This document shows, piece after piece, positions 8,524 to 17,831 of a stretch of 64,000 nucleotides of DNA. Numbering within the stretch: the first letter of the stretch is position 1; every line of letters begins with the position of its first letter. The stretch spans positions 1,581,832 to 1,645,831 of the forward strand of contig NZ_KB235903.1 in assembly GCF_000332155.1 (NCBI RefSeq), written 5' to 3'. The stretch comes from Kamptonema formosum PCC 6407 (GTDB lineage: Bacteria > Cyanobacteriota > Cyanobacteriia > Cyanobacteriales > Microcoleaceae). The notes below the pieces were generated by a model that saw nothing but the letters and a program-made list of their open reading frames with translations, searched no databases and was not told where the DNA came from. The position numbers were made by a program, and so were the translations under genes.

Positions 8524-9747
8524 TTAATTATCTCCCTGAGTTACGAATAGACGGTTTTGCTGCTGTTTCAAAACACCTTTTTTAATTAGCGATCGCAGCG
8601 CGTCAATAGTCTGTACCCGATTAATGCCTAAAGCCGCTTCAATCTCGCCAACCCTTGCGCCGCGAGAATTCTGCAAATAAGTGTAAACTTCCTCTTCGCA
8701 AAGCGCTTGAGCACGATTCATTAGTTCCTGCGTCAATTCCTGTGTTTGACTAACGGCGACTGCTGTGTCTATTGTATCTAAATTCTGGCTGGTGGTATTG
8801 ACATCTTCCCCCTCATCCTCTGCCAATAAGCCGTTAGATTCCCATTCTTCTAGAACAGGCCAATCTACCGAAAGTTCTCTATACAATTCCCCCAGAATAG
8901 TTGTAGCCAAATTTAATGGTTTACCACAGCGAGATAAAAGCACATCTTCACAAATCTCTCGAAAATCTACACTTTCTGCTGTGGCTGCAATCTCATGTTC
9001 CTGACAGATTTTAGCAATGATTAAAGCAGGGCGCATACCCGAAGCTTTGTCCGTACCGATCCGATGGCGAAACTCTCTCGCTAACTGTACAATTCTCCGA
9101 GCATACTCTTCATTTATCCCCAGTTTCCCCACGATAATTTCCTGCTGAGTTTCCTCATCTGGATCTGGCATATTCATTGTTACCAACCGATCCATCAAGG
9201 CATCTTGCGTGTCGTGAACTCCGCAGTATTCCTCGGAATTGGAAGTGAAAATTGCCCGGAACTCGGGGTGTACCTTAATATATTCAGACTTATTACCATT
9301 AGGTGGCAGCACTAACAGTTTTTCTTCTAAAGCTGAAAGCAATACATTGTTAACTTCTGGACGAGAACGGTTGAATTCGTCATAAACTAATGTAAACCCT
9401 TCACGACAAGCCAAAGTTAATCTTGAATCGACCCAGTTTTGCCGCAATTCATCTTCTAATTTAATGACGCTATGAATGTAATTATCGACTACTTTTTTGC
9501 GTGTATAACCTGAGTGATTGCCAATTAAATCTGTACTTTTGAGTTGATCGTCGCCAAACATCAACACTGTTGGACGCGCTAACAAATCTGCTAAATGCAG
9601 CGCCAAAGTTGTTTTTCCTGTGCCCGCAGGGCCGCGCAAATGTACGCCAAAGCCTGATTTTAAATACCTTAGAGCCCTGAGTGCCATTTCTTCGGCGGCG
9701 CGGGTATTAACATATCCTTTAGGACGCGCTCTGAGCACTGTAGTCAT
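8524..9747 (-). CDS. gvpN: Gas vesicle AAA+ ATPase GvpN with C-terminal winged-helix-like extension
   Basis: GvpN is a MoxR-type AAA+ ATPase needed to enlarge gas vesicles. Walker A is [11 protein letters not shown] (about residues 40-50). Walker B is [14 protein letters not shown]. Sensor motifs follow around [20 protein letters not shown]. The core ends near residue 275. An acidic linker then leads to a C-terminal domain (about 345-405) with [26 protein letters not shown]. That domain closely resembles the end of the neighbouring GvpC, which is unusual (see findings). Confidence 0.93.
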   Translation of the reverse strand: MTTVLRARPKGYVNTRAAEEMALRALRYLKSGFGVHLRGPAGTGKTTLALHLADLLARPTVLMFGDDQLKSTDLIGNHSGYTRKKVVDNYIHSVIKLEDELRQNWVDSRLTLACREGFTLVYDEFNRSRPEVNNVLLSALEEKLLVLPPNGNKSEYIKVHPEFRAIFTSNSEEYCGVHDTQDALMDRLVTMNMPDPDEETQQEIIVGKLGINEEYARRIVQLAREFRHRIGTDKASGMRPALIIAKICQEHEIAATAESVDFREICEDVLLSRCGKPLNLATTILGELYRELSVDWPVLEEWESNGLLAEDEGEDVNTTSQNLDTIDTAVAVSQTQELTQELMNRAQALCEEEVYTYLQNSRGARVGEIEAALGINRVQTIDALRSLIKKGVLKQQQNRLFVTQGDN

Positions 9748-9806
9748 AGCAATTTAAGTTTTGAATTTTGGGATGGCTGTTAACTGTTAACGGTTAACGG
9801 TTAACT

Positions 9807-10859
9807 TTAGCGTGTGATAGTCACGGGAACTTTAACTGCATCTAAACTCAAGTAAAGGCGATCGCGCTGGACAATGGCACCTTTTTGAAGTAGCGATCGC
9901 AGTGCATCCACAGTTTGAACCCGACTGAGAGCCGTTGCTGCCTCAATTTCCGTTAACCGTGCCCCCTTACCCTGGCGAATGTAGTTATAAACCAATTGCT
10001 CCTGTACTGCGGTCATATTGGGCTTTATAGCTTCCGCTGGCTTTGCTTTCACCTCTGCCTCTAGCTTGATTGGAGCTTCAGCAGCAACAGGTTGAAATCC
10101 AATTTTACTGCCTTGATAGCGTTGATGGGTCTTAGATACGATCTTACTGTGTTCGCCCCAAACTTCAAATTGTAAATTTTGGCGGTACAAATGCAGTTGA
10201 GCTTGAAAACGAGCGTGGCGATCGCGTAGCTGTTGAGCCTCTGCCAATCGCTGTGCCCTCGATTCCTGAAAAGATTGGTGTAGCTGTCGCCTCCTTGCTT
10301 CACCCATCAACTCCAATTCTTGCAAATAACTTTGAATATCCGATCGCAAAGCTTCCATCCAGACAGTTAATTGGCGATTTAATTGCGCTTGAGTTTGAAT
10401 TCGCTGCAAGTAACTTGATGTTAAAAGTTCTTGGGTCTGATTTTTGAGCATTTCGATCCGATCTTGGCGTTGTTGGCGCAAAGTCGCCAAAGTTGCACTC
10501 AGAGTTGCGTGAAATTCGCGTAATTCTTTAAATGTCGCCGCTGCCAGTTTTTCTCTATCTGTAGTAGTCTCCGCTAAAAACTGAGCCGTTTGCAAGGAAA
10601 GCGATCGCGTAAATTCATCAAGTTTTTTAGCTAACAACTCAGCTTGAATGCGGCGATTAGAGCTTGTCGCCGTCAAAAATTGCTGCGTCTGCCGCTGCAA
10701 ATTCGTATATGCCTGCTGTCTCCAGTTGCGATCGTGCAATCCTTGAGTCAGACGTTCTTCTTGTAGCGCAGCAATAGTCAATCGCACCTCTTGCTGGCGC
10801 GATCGCACCTCTTGCTGGCGCTCTTCCCTTTGCGATCGCCACTCATCTAAAAGAGCCAT
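9807..10859 (-). CDS. gvpC: Gas vesicle outer-surface protein GvpC with extra C-terminal domain
   Basis: GvpC wraps the outside of the vesicle and sets its strength. Residues about 50-180 show 33-residue repeats, for example units starting TQQFLTATSSNRRIQ and TAQFLAETTTDREKL, the hallmark of GvpC. The protein is Gln/Arg-rich and helical. Uncommon for GvpC, a linker near residues 250-290 leads to a winged-helix-like tail with KGARLTEIEAATALSRVQTV and DALRSLLQKG. A 21-base direct duplication near 10781-10822 encodes a repeated RSRQQEVR. The position between gvpA and gvpN supports the call. Confidence 0.88.
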   Translation of the reverse strand: MALLDEWRSQREERQQEVRSRQQEVRLTIAALQEERLTQGLHDRNWRQQAYTNLQRQTQQFLTATSSNRRIQAELLAKKLDEFTRSLSLQTAQFLAETTTDREKLAAATFKELREFHATLSATLATLRQQRQDRIEMLKNQTQELLTSSYLQRIQTQAQLNRQLTVWMEALRSDIQSYLQELELMGEARRRQLHQSFQESRAQRLAEAQQLRDRHARFQAQLHLYRQNLQFEVWGEHSKIVSKTHQRYQGSKIGFQPVAAEAPIKLEAEVKAKPAEAIKPNMTAVQEQLVYNYIRQGKGARLTEIEAATALSRVQTVDALRSLLQKGAIVQRDRLYLSLDAVKVPVTITR

Positions 10860-10891
10860 GATCAGAGTTACCTCCTGATTCAGTTATCACC

Positions 10892-10982
10892 AGGACTTAC
10901 GCATAATTACGTAACGCCGGCATCTTGGCGGTGACTTGACCGCCTTTGCGGGCGGCGTTACTGATAGTTTTGCGTAAGTCCC
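10892..10982. mobile_element. Palindromic element, family B (AGGACTTACGCA ends)
   Basis: The termini AGGACTTACGCA (10892) and TGCGTAAGTCC (to 10982) are inverted. The inside is a long hairpin with GTAACGCC...GGCGGTGAC against GACCGCC...GGCGGCGTTAC. The element sits in the gvpA-gvpC spacer. It could form a strong RNA hairpin after gvpA and lower read-through into gvpC, a plausible cause of the usual excess of gvpA mRNA (inference). The remaining spacer, 10983-11235, holds nothing else that I can identify. Confidence 0.75.
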
Positions 10983-11235
10983 GATCCCATTTCATTTGTG
11001 CCCAACTATCGGGGCTAATCTGTCTTAAATTTAGATCGAAATCTGGGTTTTTTCATTACCATCCCCGCATCCAAATCTTTAATCAGTATCGATCGGACGC
11101 GGGATTAATCAGGCGCAGCAGTCACAGGAAGGGAAATGAGCAACTTATCTTAAATTCTTGTAGCGTATTATTTACCTCTGCACTCTGTAGCTTGCACCCT
11201 TAATGTTCAGTTCCCATTCCCAATTCCCGTTTTAG

Positions 11236-11454
11236 CTAGACAGACGGAACCGCCGCTTGAGAAGTCAAACCAACAGCTTCAGCATACTTCAGGTAGGTTT
11301 CCACAGAAGCAATCACGATCCTAGCTTCGATGGCTATCAGTTCGATACCCACGAGAGAAATACGTACCCACGCATCAATCACAATACCCTTGTCCAAAAT
11401 GCGGTCAACCACTTCAGCCAAGCTAGAGGATGAGTTTACTTTTTCAACAGCCAT
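11236..11454 (-). CDS. gvpA: Major gas vesicle structural protein GvpA
   Basis: GvpA forms the ribs of the gas vesicle. The 72-residue sequence is almost invariant in cyanobacteria, with [36 protein letters not shown] and [24 protein letters not shown] ribosome-binding sequence precedes the ATG. Only one gvpA copy is present in this window; many strains carry tandem copies. A dyad-symmetric sequence lies 47-92 bases upstream of the start (separate entry). Confidence 0.98.
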   Translation of the reverse strand: MAVEKVNSSSSLAEVVDRILDKGIVIDAWVRISLVGIELIAIEARIVIASVETYLKYAEAVGLTSQAAVPSV

Positions 11455-11500
11455 GATTCAATTCCCTCAATTTGAGCTTGAGGCTTGGTGTTTTGCACCT

Positions 11501-11546
11501 ATTTCGCCTCTGAACCCATCATACTAGGGTTTCATCTTGGCGAAAT
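11501..11546. promoter_or_regulatory. Dyad-symmetric sequence upstream of gvpA
   Basis: ATTTCGCC (11501-11508) is inverted at GGCGAAAT (11539-11546). An inner near-perfect pair GAACCC/GGGTTTC brackets the centre. On the gvpA strand the centre reads TAGTATGATGG, containing a possible -10 hexamer TATGAT. It may be an operator over the promoter or a leader hairpin. The rest of the 398-base gvpA-rpaA spacer shows no gene. Confidence 0.5.
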
Positions 11547-11852
11547 CAGTAAATCTACCCTAATCTAGATTACATTTTGTCTAAGTTTTGGATCTCGGCT
11601 CCTAAAGTGCGATCGCACTGCTGACCAAGCTTAGGCTCTATAGTTTTTGATTTTCAATTTTTGATTTAAATTCTCTTGGCTAGCAGAACAACAGGCTTAA
11701 AATTGGCACATAAAATTTTATATTAATCAAACACTTCTTAATGAACCTTATAATCGGTAAAAAAGCTTAAGATTAAAAGATTCACAATTAAACATACCTA
11801 GAACCGCCAGAAGGCTATACCCTCCGCCATCTGGTTAGCGGTAAGATGAATA

Positions 11853-12590
11853 ATGATGCCCCGGATACTTGTTATTGATGATGACCCTACGATCGCGGAA
11901 CTTGTTGCCGTCAACCTAGAAATGGCAGGCTACGAAGTCACCCAAGCAGAAGACGGCATCAAAGGTCAGGCCCTAGCCATCCAAATGCTGCCTGACTTGA
12001 TCATGCTAGATTTAATGCTGCCGAGGGTAGATGGATTTACAGTTTGCCAGCGTTTGCGCCGCGACGATCGCACCGCAGACATTCCCGTATTAATGCTGAC
12101 CGCCTTGGGTCAAACCCAAGATAAAGTAGAAGGCTTTAACTCCGGTGCTGACGACTACCTGACCAAACCCTTTGAGCTAGAAGAGATGCTAGCGAGAGTG
12201 CGAGCCTTGCTGCGGCGAACCGACCGCATCCCTCAAGCCGCCAAACACGCTGAAATCCTGAGCTACGGCCCTCTTACCCTCGTCCCAGAGAGATTTGAGG
12301 CTATTTGGTATGCTCAAATAGTCAAACTCACTCACCTAGAATTCGAGTTACTGCACTGCTTACTCCAGCGTCACGGTCAAACCGTCTCTCCCAGCGAAAT
12401 TCTCAAAGAAGTTTGGGGATACGATCCTGATGACGACATCGAGACGATCAGAGTACACATTAGACATCTGAGAACCAAGATGGAACCCGATCCCCGCCAT
12501 CCCCGCTTCATTAAAACCGTTTATGGGGCTGGCTATTGCTTGGAGTTACCCAGCAATGGGAGCAAATCTGAGGAGGACAGAAATCATTAG
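11853..12590 (+). CDS. rpaA: Response regulator RpaA
   Basis: RpaA is the master output regulator of the cyanobacterial circadian clock, phosphorylated by SasA. The N-terminus [11 protein letters not shown] and the receiver motif [21 protein letters not shown] (phospho-acceptor D53) match RpaA and not RpaB. The C-terminal winged helix contains [38 protein letters not shown] and [13 protein letters not shown]. Starting at the first of the two Met codons aligns with known RpaA. It is divergent from gvpA across 398 bases, so joint control of buoyancy and the clock output is possible but unproven. Confidence 0.93.
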   Translation: MMPRILVIDDDPTIAELVAVNLEMAGYEVTQAEDGIKGQALAIQMLPDLIMLDLMLPRVDGFTVCQRLRRDDRTADIPVLMLTALGQTQDKVEGFNSGADDYLTKPFELEEMLARVRALLRRTDRIPQAAKHAEILSYGPLTLVPERFEAIWYAQIVKLTHLEFELLHCLLQRHGQTVSPSEILKEVWGYDPDDDIETIRVHIRHLRTKMEPDPRHPRFIKTVYGAGYCLELPSNGSKSEEDRNH

Positions 12591-12599
12591 ATATAGCGG

Positions 12600-12660
12600 T
12601 TAACTGTTAACTGTTAATTGGTAATTGGTAATTGGTAATTGGTAATTGGTAACTTGTTTA
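12600..12660. repeat. STRR array (GTTAACT then TAATTGG units)
   Basis: Tandem heptamers of GTTAACT and GGTAATT type follow the rpaA stop. The whole 12591-12948 spacer holds this array, a palindromic element at 12660-12748, and a dispersed repeat with GGAAGGGGTTGGGG near 12850-12865. No gene is supported there. Confidence 0.85.
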
Positions 12661-12748
12661 GGACTTACGCACGTACTACGATTTTCTGTCATTGCGACCG
12701 TAGGGAAGCAATCTCAAACTTAGGTTTATGGTACAGTGCATAAGTCCT
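12660..12748. mobile_element. Palindromic element, family C, copy 1
   Basis: The ends AGGACTTACGCA and GCATAAGTCCT are inverted. The interior reads TTTTCTGTCATTGCGA...GTAGGGAAGCAATCTCAAAC. A second copy with the same interior is at 46912-46999. It is non-coding, about 90 bases. Confidence 0.75.
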
Positions 12749-12948
12749 GACCTAGCTGTTTGCAGTTCGCTACAGGTAGAGATGATAAGCTTTTACACAT
12801 TTAATTTGTGTATTAATTCATCAATGTATTTCTCCCCGAACCTTGCAGGGAAGGGGTTGGGGGGTAGGTCACAGACACAGATAATACAGTTTATATGCGT
12901 AACAGCTTAACAGATTTATTGGCTAATTAGTTTACAAGTGCGATCGCT

Positions 12949-13437
12949 ATGACTACCAACTCGAACAAAACATCAGTTACTCATAGAGACAGTCTCTATA
13001 AAGAGGATTTTTATCTGTGGCTCAATACGACGGCTCAACTGTTGCGCTCCCGCCAACTTGATGACGTTGACTTTGACAATTTAATTGAGGAAATTGAGTC
13101 AATGAGTGGTAGTCAGCGACGGGAACTTAAAAACCGCTTAATTGTTTTGTTGATGCACTTACTCAAGTATCAATATCAACCCTCATTACGCTCAAATTCT
13201 TGGATAAGTACGATTCTCGAACAACGTCGTCAGCTTGAGTTTTTATTAAAAGATAGTCCCAGCCTCAAACCTTACTATCTTGAAGTATTTTCTGACTGCT
13301 ACTCTAATGCTGTCGTTGATGCTTCTACGGAAACCAAGATACCTGTTAATACTTTTAGTGAACTTTGTCCCTTTTCTCCTGAAGATGCGATCGACTCTAG
13401 CTTCATCATTTCTCTAATTAATCACGAACGAGACTAG
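12949..13437 (+). CDS. DUF29-family protein
   Basis: The 162-residue protein belongs to the DUF29 family, abundant in cyanobacteria and of unknown function. The landmarks are [19 protein letters not shown], the acidic stretch [32 protein letters not shown] and [19 protein letters not shown]. It shares this core with the DUF29 gene embedded in the CRISPR operon at 32456. Its end overlaps the convergent purQ by 4 bases. It has no signal or membrane segment. Confidence 0.85.
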   Translation: MTTNSNKTSVTHRDSLYKEDFYLWLNTTAQLLRSRQLDDVDFDNLIEEIESMSGSQRRELKNRLIVLLMHLLKYQYQPSLRSNSWISTILEQRRQLEFLLKDSPSLKPYYLEVFSDCYSNAVVDASTETKIPVNTFSELCPFSPEDAIDSSFIISLINHERD

Positions 13438-14132
13438 ACATCTGCAAGAGCAGCCAACAATAATCCTTCAAATAATTTAATTCCCTCGGTATTGCCCAAC
13501 ATAGGATCGGAAGCCCTTTCTGGATGCGGCATCATTCCTAACACATTTCCTTGACGATTGCAAATACCTGCAATATTATTTAACGAACCGTTAGGATTGC
13601 CAACATTGCTGATTTGACCTGCACTTGTACAGTAGCGAAATAAGATTTGACCGTTATCTTCAAGTTCAGCTAAAGTATCAGCATCCGCATAGTAGCGTCC
13701 CTCACCGTGAGCAATGGGAAGGTTGATAATTTGACCGGATTTATAAGCCGAAGTCCAAAGAGTGTTAGTGCGTTCGACTTTGAGAGGGGTGCGATCGCAA
13801 ATAAAACTTAAACCTGCATTTCTGGTTAAGGCCCCTGGGAGTAAACCCGCTTCGGTTAATACTTGAAAACCGTTGCAAATGCCCAAAACGGGTTTACCCA
13901 GTTTGGCGTGTTCAACAGTAGCTTTCATAACTGGAGAAAAACGTGCGATCGCGCCGCATCTCAAATAATCTCCATAACTGAAACCGCCGGGAATTACTAC
14001 CACATCTAGGTCAGAAATATCCGTTTCTTCATGCCAAATCATGCGAGTAGGCTGATTTAGCAAGCCTTGAGTCACCCAAACCACATCGCGATCGCAATTT
14101 GAACCGGGAAAAACAATAACGCCAAATTTCAT
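13434..14132 (-). CDS. purQ: Phosphoribosylformylglycinamidine synthase subunit PurQ (glutaminase)
   Basis: PurQ supplies ammonia from glutamine for the fourth step of purine synthesis, together with PurS and PurL. It is a class I glutamine amidotransferase with the N-terminal motif [12 protein letters not shown], the nucleophile in GICNGFQVL, and the catalytic His-Glu in [10 protein letters not shown]. Its 232 residues are normal. purS lies upstream on the same strand, separated by 149 bases of tandem repeats. purL is not in the window. Confidence 0.97.
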   Translation of the reverse strand: MKFGVIVFPGSNCDRDVVWVTQGLLNQPTRMIWHEETDISDLDVVVIPGGFSYGDYLRCGAIARFSPVMKATVEHAKLGKPVLGICNGFQVLTEAGLLPGALTRNAGLSFICDRTPLKVERTNTLWTSAYKSGQIINLPIAHGEGRYYADADTLAELEDNGQILFRYCTSAGQISNVGNPNGSLNNIAGICNRQGNVLGMMPHPERASDPMLGNTEGIKLFEGLLLAALADV

Positions 14133-14133
14133 A

Positions 14134-14300
14134 ATTGGTAATTGGTAATTGGTAATTGGTAATTGGTAATTGGTAATTGAGGAGAATGGGGGATTTACCT
14201 CCTCATCCTCCCCCTCTTTCCCTAGCCCCTAGTCCCTTCTTCTATAATTGGTAATGGTATTTTCCAATTAACCGTTAACTGTTAACCGTTAACCGTTAAC
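14134..14300. repeat. STRR arrays within the purS-purQ spacer
   Basis: TAATTGG heptamers (14134-14178), then C-rich repeats with CCCCTAG, then GTTAACC units (14270-14300) fill the gap between purS and purQ. The last array runs into the end of purS, whose final codons (LLTVNG) are written in repeat sequence. Confidence 0.85.
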
Positions 14301-14599
14301 AATTCCGTCAAATCAAAAGTATAATTCTCAATAACAGGATTAGCTAAGAGTTGGTCGCAAATACGGTCGAGTTCAAGGCGGGCTGCGGCTTCATCGACAC
14401 AAGAAAGTGTCATTTCAATATACTTGCCGATCCGAATGCGCTCAACATTGTCATAGCCCATGTGTTCCAAACCAGACTGTACAGCAGTACCAGCAGGGTC
14501 TAAAACCGAGGGGCGGAGGGTGATATAAATTCGAGCCTGATATTTCTGAGTCACAGCAATGTCTGATGTCAAGTCTGACTGAAAGTTAACAATACTCAT
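14282..14599 (-). CDS. purS: Phosphoribosylformylglycinamidine synthase subunit PurS
   Basis: PurS is the small subunit that bridges PurL and PurQ. The core YQARIYITLRPSVLDPAG...VQSGLEHMGYDNVERIRIGKYIEM is characteristic. I chose ATG 14599 (MSIVNFQSD), giving 105 residues. Upstream in-frame starts at 14620 and 14647 would add residues encoded by GCGATCGC-rich DNA that look non-coding. The 3' end runs into GTTAACC repeats, so the extreme C-terminus may vary between strains. Confidence 0.93.
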   Translation of the reverse strand: MSIVNFQSDLTSDIAVTQKYQARIYITLRPSVLDPAGTAVQSGLEHMGYDNVERIRIGKYIEMTLSCVDEAAARLELDRICDQLLANPVIENYTFDLTELLTVNG

Positions 14600-14722
14600 A
14601 TTATCCGCCAGGTTAGCCATTCGCGATCCGCGATCGCCTAAAATCACGCGATGCTCTTTCCCGAACTGAGCTAGCCTAGAAACAAGGAAAGATTTGAATC
14701 AAGCATATCAATAAGACTGACC

Positions 14723-15115
14723 ATGAGAACCCACCACACCCGCAGTCAGGAGCGTATTTTAAATCTGCTCAAGACCCTCAACCGCTCAATTTCAGCTCAA
14801 GATATATACTTAGAACTGCGTAACAGCGACCAAAGCATGGGTTTAGCGACAGTTTACCGTTCCCTGGATGTCTTAAAGCGCGAGGGAATTATTCAGGTGC
14901 GGACATTGGGGAGCGGGGAGTCCTTGTATAGCGTGGTACAAGAAGACCAACACCACCTAACTTGTCTGGAATGCGGGGACTCGATTCCCATTAACGAATG
15001 TCCCGTCCACGAATTGGAACGCCAGTTACAAAAGTTGCACTCATTCAAGATTTATTACCATACGCTGGAGTTTTTCGGACTGTGCAATCGCTGTGCTCTG
15101 ACTCAAGAATCTTAA
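14723..15115 (+). CDS. Fur-family metalloregulator (FurB/Zur-like)
   Basis: The 130-residue protein has a winged helix with TRSQERILNLLKTLNRSISAQDIYLEL and MGLATVYRSLDVLKREGII. The structural zinc site comes from the Cys pairs CLECG and CNRC near the C-terminus, and the regulatory site from HHLTC and CPVHELE. The absence of the HHHDH-rich string and the short length resemble cyanobacterial FurB, described as a zinc-dependent (Zur) regulator. That sub-assignment is from memory. It is transcribed away from purS. Confidence 0.85.
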   Translation: MRTHHTRSQERILNLLKTLNRSISAQDIYLELRNSDQSMGLATVYRSLDVLKREGIIQVRTLGSGESLYSVVQEDQHHLTCLECGDSIPINECPVHELERQLQKLHSFKIYYHTLEFFGLCNRCALTQES

Positions 15116-15266
15116 GTGTAGGCTACAGTCTGTTTAGGCTAATGGCTAATGGCTAATGGCTAATTGCTAATTGCTAATTGCTACCAGCCTCCTAGTCTCC
15201 TACTCTCCCTATCTCACCGATCGCGCCTAAAATAAAAAAGAGATTCATATAACTAAAAACGCGATC

Positions 15267-16574
15267 GTGAGCGATTCTACCCTAGAACAGATATTGAAAC
15301 TGGCAACTGTGCGAGCAGAGGCCGCTGAAGTTTACTACTTATCCAGCCAAGACACCCCGATCGAATTTGAAAATAATCGCCTCAAATCCCTGCAAACCAA
15401 AGCCCTGCAAGGCGTTGCACTGCGGCTAATTTATAAGGGGAAACTGGGTTTTGCTAGTTCCACAGACTTGACGCGCTTAGAAGACTTGGTAGACGCGGCC
15501 ATCCAAACCGCTGAAATCGGAGATCCCGCAGAGTTTGAACTCGCTGATAACTTCCAGATGACGGCCCCAGAAACCACCTACACGCCGCCGTCAACTCAAG
15601 AATTAGTGGAAGTTGGCAAGGGACTAATCGAACAAGTTCACGCCTACAATCCAGATATTCTCGTAGATGTGGGGTTTCACGTCCGCAGCGGTCGAGTTAA
15701 AATTGCCACAACGCGAAATGTCTATGCCGAAAGGTCTAGCCAAATACTCAGCGGTAGTATTTCCGGCAATTTAGTCAGGGGAGAAGATTTTCTCCAAGCT
15801 TACGGCTATGATGTAGCACGCGATCGCCCCTTAGACACCGATAGTATCCTCCAAACTCTCCTGCAAAAATATCGCTGGGCTGAAAATCAAGCCACCATTA
15901 CCAGCGGTTCCTATCCAGTCTTGTTTACCCCCAGAGCCGCCGCTAGCACCATAGCCAGCTTATTTGATACCATCCTTTCAGGTCAAGTAGTCGTCCAGAA
16001 AGCCTCTCCCTTAGTTGACAAAGTAGGTGAAACCCTATTTGACAAACGCTTTACCCTATTTGAAGACCCCACCATCGGGCCTTCCGCCTGTCCCTTTGAC
16101 GACGAAGGGACTCCCACCAGCCGCAAAGTCTTAATTGACCAAGGTACAGTCATGGGATTTTATTGGGATCGTCGCTGGGCTGCCCGTGCAGGTGTACAAT
16201 CTACAGGCAACGGTTTCCGAGGTGGACTGTCTCGCCCTGGCCCCGATTTAGTCAACCTCTGCATTGCCCCTGGAAATACGCCGACAAGCGAATTAATTGC
16301 CAGCATGGAAGAAGGGCTAATAGTAGATCAGGTTTTGGGTGCTGGTCAATCTAATGAGTTAGCAGGCGAGTTTTCTGTTAACTTGGATTTAGGCTACAAG
16401 GTCGAAAAAGGTCAAATTGTCGGTCGCGTGAAGAATACAATGGTGGCAGGCAGTATTTTTGAAGCCTTTAAAAATTTGGCAGATTTAGGGAGTGAACCGG
16501 AATGGGTTGGAGGTGGGGCTTATTTACCGAGTATGCTGTTTCAACAGTTAGGTGTAGCCTCTAGACAAAATTAA
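15267..16574 (+). CDS. TldE/PmbA-family protease subunit
   Basis: The 435-residue protein covers the full TldD/PmbA fold, with LEQILKLATVRAEAAEVYY at the start and AGEFSVNLDLGYKVEKGQIVGRVKNTMVAG near the end. TldD and TldE form a heterodimeric metalloprotease that cleaves small peptides. The HExxxH zinc motif belongs to TldD; I see none here, so this is the TldE/PmbA-type partner. The start is GTG 15267, within a GCGATCGTGAGC sequence. tldD is not next to it. Confidence 0.88.
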   Translation: MSDSTLEQILKLATVRAEAAEVYYLSSQDTPIEFENNRLKSLQTKALQGVALRLIYKGKLGFASSTDLTRLEDLVDAAIQTAEIGDPAEFELADNFQMTAPETTYTPPSTQELVEVGKGLIEQVHAYNPDILVDVGFHVRSGRVKIATTRNVYAERSSQILSGSISGNLVRGEDFLQAYGYDVARDRPLDTDSILQTLLQKYRWAENQATITSGSYPVLFTPRAAASTIASLFDTILSGQVVVQKASPLVDKVGETLFDKRFTLFEDPTIGPSACPFDDEGTPTSRKVLIDQGTVMGFYWDRRWAARAGVQSTGNGFRGGLSRPGPDLVNLCIAPGNTPTSELIASMEEGLIVDQVLGAGQSNELAGEFSVNLDLGYKVEKGQIVGRVKNTMVAGSIFEAFKNLADLGSEPEWVGGGAYLPSMLFQQLGVASRQN

Positions 16575-16581
16575 GATGGAA

Positions 16582-16671
16582 AGTTGCTATAAGACTCGTA
16601 ACGCTGCCCTCTGGGCGGTTGAATTACCGCCCAGAGGGCGGCGTTACAAGGTAATTTTACTTATAGCAACT
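16582..16671. repeat. Nested inverted repeat downstream of the TldE gene
   Basis: The outer arms AGTTGCTATAAG (16582-16593) and CTTATAGCAACT (16660-16671) are inverted. Inside, GTAACGCTGCCCTCTGGGCGGT pairs with ACCGCCCAGAGGGCGGCGTTAC, separated by 5 bases (written here in two parts: GTAACGC, then CCCTCTGGGCGGT). It can form a very stable hairpin and may act as a factor-independent transcription end. A related half occurs near 26840-26893. Confidence 0.8.
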
Positions 16672-16716
16672 GTCAAGGTGGTAAGGACATTCTGCGTTTC
16701 TAAAAGCCTTGATTTT

Positions 16717-16820
16717 AAGTAGAAGGAAGAAGGAAGAAGGAAGAAGGAAGAAGGAAGAATGTTTATACAGTCAACTTTTTAGCCATCCCGATCTTATTTT
16801 TAATTAGGTGGATTTACTTA
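16717..16820. mobile_element. Dispersed element, family G, copy 1
   Basis: TAAGTAGAAGG at the left and GGATTTACTTA at the right form short inverted ends. The interior has GAAGGAA tandem repeats, then a unique tail with GTTTATACAGTCAACTTTTT and AGCCATCC. The tail recurs at 43374-43434. STRR arrays with CCCCTAG follow (16840-16905). The whole spacer 16575-16940 is repeat material with no gene. Confidence 0.65.
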
Positions 16821-16940
16821 TTCCCTTATTCCCTTCTTCCCTTCTTCCCCTAACCCCTAGCCCCTAACCCCTAGCCCCTTCTTCTCCTAGCCCCTAGCAA
16901 TCAAAAAGCAAGTTAAAAAGTAAAAAGGGAAAATGGAAGT

Positions 16941-17768
16941 ATGAAAGAGCAAAAAAATCGTGATGAAACAGGGAAAAGAAAAAAGCCTATTCTCTTTCTT
17001 TTGCCTTTTGCATTTTGCATTTTAACAATGCTTGGCGGTTGCGTGAATTACGATGTGGGAGTTAACTTCGACAGTCAAACTCACGGGGAGATAGTGCAGC
17101 ACATCAAACTGGGAGAAAGACTGACTAGCTTTAGCAGCGAGACAGTCCGGGAATGGTTAGATAGTATAGACCGCCGCGTGCGATCGCTACAAGGGAGAAC
17201 TAAGCGGCTGTCTGATAGCGAAGTTGCTGTCAGGATTTCTTTTAATAATGGGGATGAATTAGAGGAAAAATTCAACCAATTTTTTAATCCTGTTGAGGAT
17301 CAAAACAATAACGATCGGGTGGCTAACTCTCTTGAGACAGATTTGCCTAAGTTTGGATGCCACATCAAGGTCGATCAAAATAACTTCGTTTTGTTCCTGA
17401 GAAATCGCCTGACTTTGGAATTAGATTTGCGTTCGCTTTCCCTGCTTTCTAGTAGTGGGAATGTGCTAGTTAGCCCCGGTCAACTTTTAGGATTAGAATT
17501 TAGTTTGAGAACTCCTTGGGGAGCAAAAAGTATTGAGGCTGCTGCCAATGGTATTACTCCCAGTATAGAAGCAGGAAATCAGTTAACTTGGAAGTTAAAG
17601 CCTGGTGAAATCAACTATTTGGAGGCGATTTTCTGGCTGCCAAGTCCTGTAGGAATTGGTACTGTTATTATTGCCTTATTAGTTTTGGCTGGCAGCTATC
17701 TAAAATATAAGCTTTTACCAGCAATAGGAATAGGAAAACGGCAACCAGCCTCAGAATTAAAGGTTTAA
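16941..17768 (+). CDS. DUF3153-type lipoprotein
   Basis: The N-terminus is basic, then hydrophobic (ILFLLPFAFCILTML), and ends in a lipobox LGGC with the lipidated Cys near residue 34. The mature part begins NYDVGVNFDSQTHGEIVQHI and matches the DUF3153 family found throughout cyanobacteria. A C-terminal membrane helix (about residues 237-257, IGTVIIALLVLAGSYL) gives a second anchor. The function is unknown. The protein probably sits in the periplasm between the two membrane attachments. Confidence 0.8.
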   Translation: MKEQKNRDETGKRKKPILFLLPFAFCILTMLGGCVNYDVGVNFDSQTHGEIVQHIKLGERLTSFSSETVREWLDSIDRRVRSLQGRTKRLSDSEVAVRISFNNGDELEEKFNQFFNPVEDQNNNDRVANSLETDLPKFGCHIKVDQNNFVLFLRNRLTLELDLRSLSLLSSSGNVLVSPGQLLGLEFSLRTPWGAKSIEAAANGITPSIEAGNQLTWKLKPGEINYLEAIFWLPSPVGIGTVIIALLVLAGSYLKYKLLPAIGIGKRQPASELKV

Positions 17769-17831
17769 GGCAGTAAGGAAAGCTAGCTGTTTGCACTTAA
17801 GCTCAATTAACAGGACTGAAGTGCTACAAGC

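Noticed and set aside
12728-12910. Plus-strand frame of 60 residues
   Set aside because: It starts inside a palindromic element and runs through a dispersed repeat, with no coding character.
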